64,000 nt of DNA from Neotamlana nanhaiensis (GTDB lineage: Bacteria > Bacteroidota > Bacteroidia > Flavobacteriales > Flavobacteriaceae), in the NCBI RefSeq assembly GCF_000943555.1, contig NZ_JTDV01000001.1, forward strand, positions 1 to 64,000, given 5' to 3'. Below are positions 62,605-64,000 of this stretch, one piece after another; the stretch's first letter is position 1, and every line of letters begins with the position of its first letter. The translations under genes were made by a program, and so were the position numbers. The notes under the pieces were generated by a model. That model saw only the letters and a list, made by a program, of their open reading frames with translations. It ran no database searches and was not told the DNA's origin.

Positions 62605-62885
62605 AATACGCACAATTTACAACTGAAGACATAGACCGCATAATTGAAATGGCATGGGAAGATCGAACAACTTTTGAAGCCATAAAATTTCAATTTGGAT
62701 TAAAAGAACAAGACGTAATAAACTTGATGCGTAAGCAACTTAAGCCGAGTAGTTTCAAGCTTTGGCGTAAACGCGTTCAAGGCAGAACAACAAAACATGA
62801 AAAATTAAGAGTATTTGAAAAAGGACGCTTTAAATGTAGCAGACAAAAACAAATAACACACAATAAAATATCTAAACGAAGATAA
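62601..62885 (+). CDS. TIGR03643-family protein
   Basis: 94 residues with a TTG start whose codon overlaps the stop of the previous gene (TTGA). The family mark is FTTEDIDRIIEMAWEDRTTF, then IKFQFGLKEQDVINLMRKQL, and SSFKLWRKRVQGR. It looks like a small helix-turn-helix-bearing DNA-contact protein (an AsnC/LexA-like helix pair), but no function is established. These genes frequently lie beside photolyase and folE genes in Bacteroidota and Proteobacteria, as I recall. Confidence 0.88.
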   Translation: MKYAQFTTEDIDRIIEMAWEDRTTFEAIKFQFGLKEQDVINLMRKQLKPSSFKLWRKRVQGRTTKHEKLRVFEKGRFKCSRQKQITHNKISKRR

Positions 62886-62906
62886 ATTTGCTTTGTTTCA
62901 TTCCTC

Positions 62907-63620
62907 ATGAAAACAGCAATTAAAAAAGATGCTATGAAAAATGAAAAATTACTAAACGGTCATGATTTAAATGGTTTTACGGTTGAAGATATTGGAGACG
63001 ATCATCTCTTTACAAATCTGAAAACTCCTATGAAACCAGATGCGTTCAAATTATCAGATTCTGAAAAAAAAGAGCGTATCTCCATTTTATTTGAAGAAAT
63101 CATGGACGTTTTAGGTTTAGACCTAACAGACGATTCTTTAAGAGGTACACCACAGCGTGTTGCCAAAATGTATGTTGAAGAAATCTTCTCTGGATTAAAC
63201 CCAAAAAACAAACCTAAAGTTGCGTTGTTTGATAATAAGTATCAATACAATCAAATGCTAGTAGAAAAAAACATCACATTTTATTCCAATTGTGAACATC
63301 ATTTTGTTCCAATAATTGGTAAAGCACATGTGGCTTATATTTCTTCTGGTAAAGTTATTGGTTTATCAAAATTAAACCGAATAGTGCAATATTTTGCTAA
63401 GCGACCGCAGGTACAAGAACGTCTTACCAACCAAATCGCCCACGAACTTCAAAGTGTACTTAACACTCAAGATGTTGCCGTAATTATAGATGCTAAGCAT
63501 TTATGCGTGTCTTCTCGCGGTGTAAAAGACGATAACTCGAGCACTGTTACCGCTTATTATGGTGGTGCTTTTAATACTTCAGAAAAAATTGCAGAATTGT
63601 ATAACTACATAAATATTTAA
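62907..63620 (+). CDS. folE: GTP cyclohydrolase I
   Basis: 237 residues. Zinc ligand segment NCEHHFVPIIGKAHVAYI, then GKVIGLSKLNRIVQYFAKRPQVQ, and the C-terminal KHLCVSSRGVKDDNSSTVT (Cys and His kept; the usual MRG becomes SRG). It converts GTP to dihydroneopterin triphosphate, the entry to folate and pterins, and so supplies the MTHF or related antenna of photolyases; the operon position suggests that role. A -7 box TAAATTTG at 62883-62890 may add an internal promoter. An in-frame ATG at 62934 is an alternative start. Confidence 0.95.
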   Translation: MKTAIKKDAMKNEKLLNGHDLNGFTVEDIGDDHLFTNLKTPMKPDAFKLSDSEKKERISILFEEIMDVLGLDLTDDSLRGTPQRVAKMYVEEIFSGLNPKNKPKVALFDNKYQYNQMLVEKNITFYSNCEHHFVPIIGKAHVAYISSGKVIGLSKLNRIVQYFAKRPQVQERLTNQIAHELQSVLNTQDVAVIIDAKHLCVSSRGVKDDNSSTVTAYYGGAFNTSEKIAELYNYINI

Positions 63621-63624
63621 AATT

Positions 63625-63849
63625 ATGGATTTAATAGAACGCGCATTAGAGTTTGAAAACAGAAAAAGAAAATCTTTATCGACCAGCGACAGAGTAAAAA
63701 TCTCTAGAGAAGCCAAGACCTTAATTCTAGATTTAAACCAGATTTATAAGCAAAAAAAAGATCAAAAAATCATGGATTTAATGAAGCGATTAACAGCTAT
63801 TAAACAAAAAGTTGAAAAACGATTAAAAGGAGTTCCTTTAATTTCCTAA
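63625..63849 (+). CDS. Small helical charged protein, uncharacterised
   Basis: 74 residues, all helical and rich in Lys, Arg and Glu (FENRKRKSLSTSDRVKISRE, QIYKQKKDQKIMDLMKRL). It begins four bases after the folE stop, so it is the end of that unit. No family recognised. The charge pattern could form a coiled coil or bind nucleic acid, but this is a guess. Confidence 0.7.
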   Translation: MDLIERALEFENRKRKSLSTSDRVKISREAKTLILDLNQIYKQKKDQKIMDLMKRLTAIKQKVEKRLKGVPLIS

Positions 63850-64000
63850 TTTAATTAAATCGATAAAAATATGCTCATCTGAATTGATTTTATTAAAATT
63901 TACACAATTTCCATGGCTAAAAACATAAAATTTCTCACATTTTACTATATTGCAAAATTGTTAAAATGTACTGGTTTTATAACCAATATGAGAAATTAAA

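Noticed and set aside
63850-64000. Short minus-strand open frame at the right edge ending near 63847
   Set aside because: About 38 codons after a stop and without a start or recognisable motif; cannot be told from chance.

Overview
The window is AT-rich, gene-dense chromosomal DNA from a member of the Bacteroidota, almost certainly the family Flavobacteriaceae. Evidence: type IX secretion (T9SS) sorting domains of both the A and B kind, gldF/gldG gliding genes, PorP/SprF and OmpA partners, the bacillithiol gene bshB1, a fused ResB-CcsA protein, and promoters of the Bacteroidota form (TTTG, about 20 bp, TAnnTTTG). The genus cannot be read from the sequence. I see no rRNA, IS element, prophage or CRISPR array; there is one tRNA (His).

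Layout. 1-7019: 3' part of a giant Cys-rich repeat adhesin with a gliding-type C-terminal domain, its PorP/SprF-like partner and two tandem paralogous OmpA-family lipid/peptidoglycan-anchoring proteins. 7207-8971: a T9SS type A protein and a repeat protein carrying three near-identical 60-residue units. 9050-16653: housekeeping genes (purC, phoH, a SAM hydroxide adenosyltransferase, gldF-orphan-gldG, dnaN), with a structured intergenic element before purC. 16791-25198: a lipoprotein, a large T9SS protein beside a LytS/LytTR-type two-component system, a DUF4870 protein and another T9SS protein. 25661-38896: envelope, peptidase, tRNA-His, bshB1, SLC13 transporter, RlmF, MATE, HAD, methyltransferase, MscL, SatD/DUF3307 and FkbM genes. 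38899-42821: ResB-CcsA cytochrome c maturation protein and a truncated haemoglobin. 42841-47674: a compact plus-strand run (DUF2520, KdsC-like HAD, small membrane protein, UbiA prenyltransferase, Maf, MscS, CorA). 47878-53288: a large secreted PIG-L deacetylase, a 37-residue membrane microprotein, a sodium:solute symporter with a coiled-coil insert, and a Gfo/Idh/MocA oxidoreductase. 53404-54252: a DUF2911 protein, followed by the ruin of an ArsR-type regulator.

The most interesting region is 54854-63849, a light-damage/photoprotection locus: TetR-like regulator, ABC1/UbiB kinase, flavin reductase, SDR-DUF2867 protein, an overlooked 49-residue DUF2256 zinc-ribbon gene, a DASH cryptochrome/photolyase, an iron-sulfur (6-4) photolyase of PhrB type, an orphan gene, a TIGR03643 gene, GTP cyclohydrolase I and a small orphan. 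The two transcription units start with the same 52-bp promoter/operator architecture (54854-54905 and 62118-62169): an identical 16-base block, a 16-base spacer, an identical 9-base block, 3 bases, then a -7 box. This strongly suggests one shared regulator, which is not in the window. The enzymes fit together: flavin reductase may supply reduced flavin, FolE starts the pterin/folate pathway that supplies photolyase antenna chromophores, and the kinase and SDR proteins probably act in quinone or membrane oxidative protection (inference).

Secondary points: palindromic operator candidates before satD and between the MATE and HAD genes, an inverted repeat at the start codon of the T9SS gene beside the two-component system, a 97-bp inverted repeat between convergent genes, a non-canonical catalytic motif in RlmF, and a dispersed TGTC...CAGTCGAAG repeat family.
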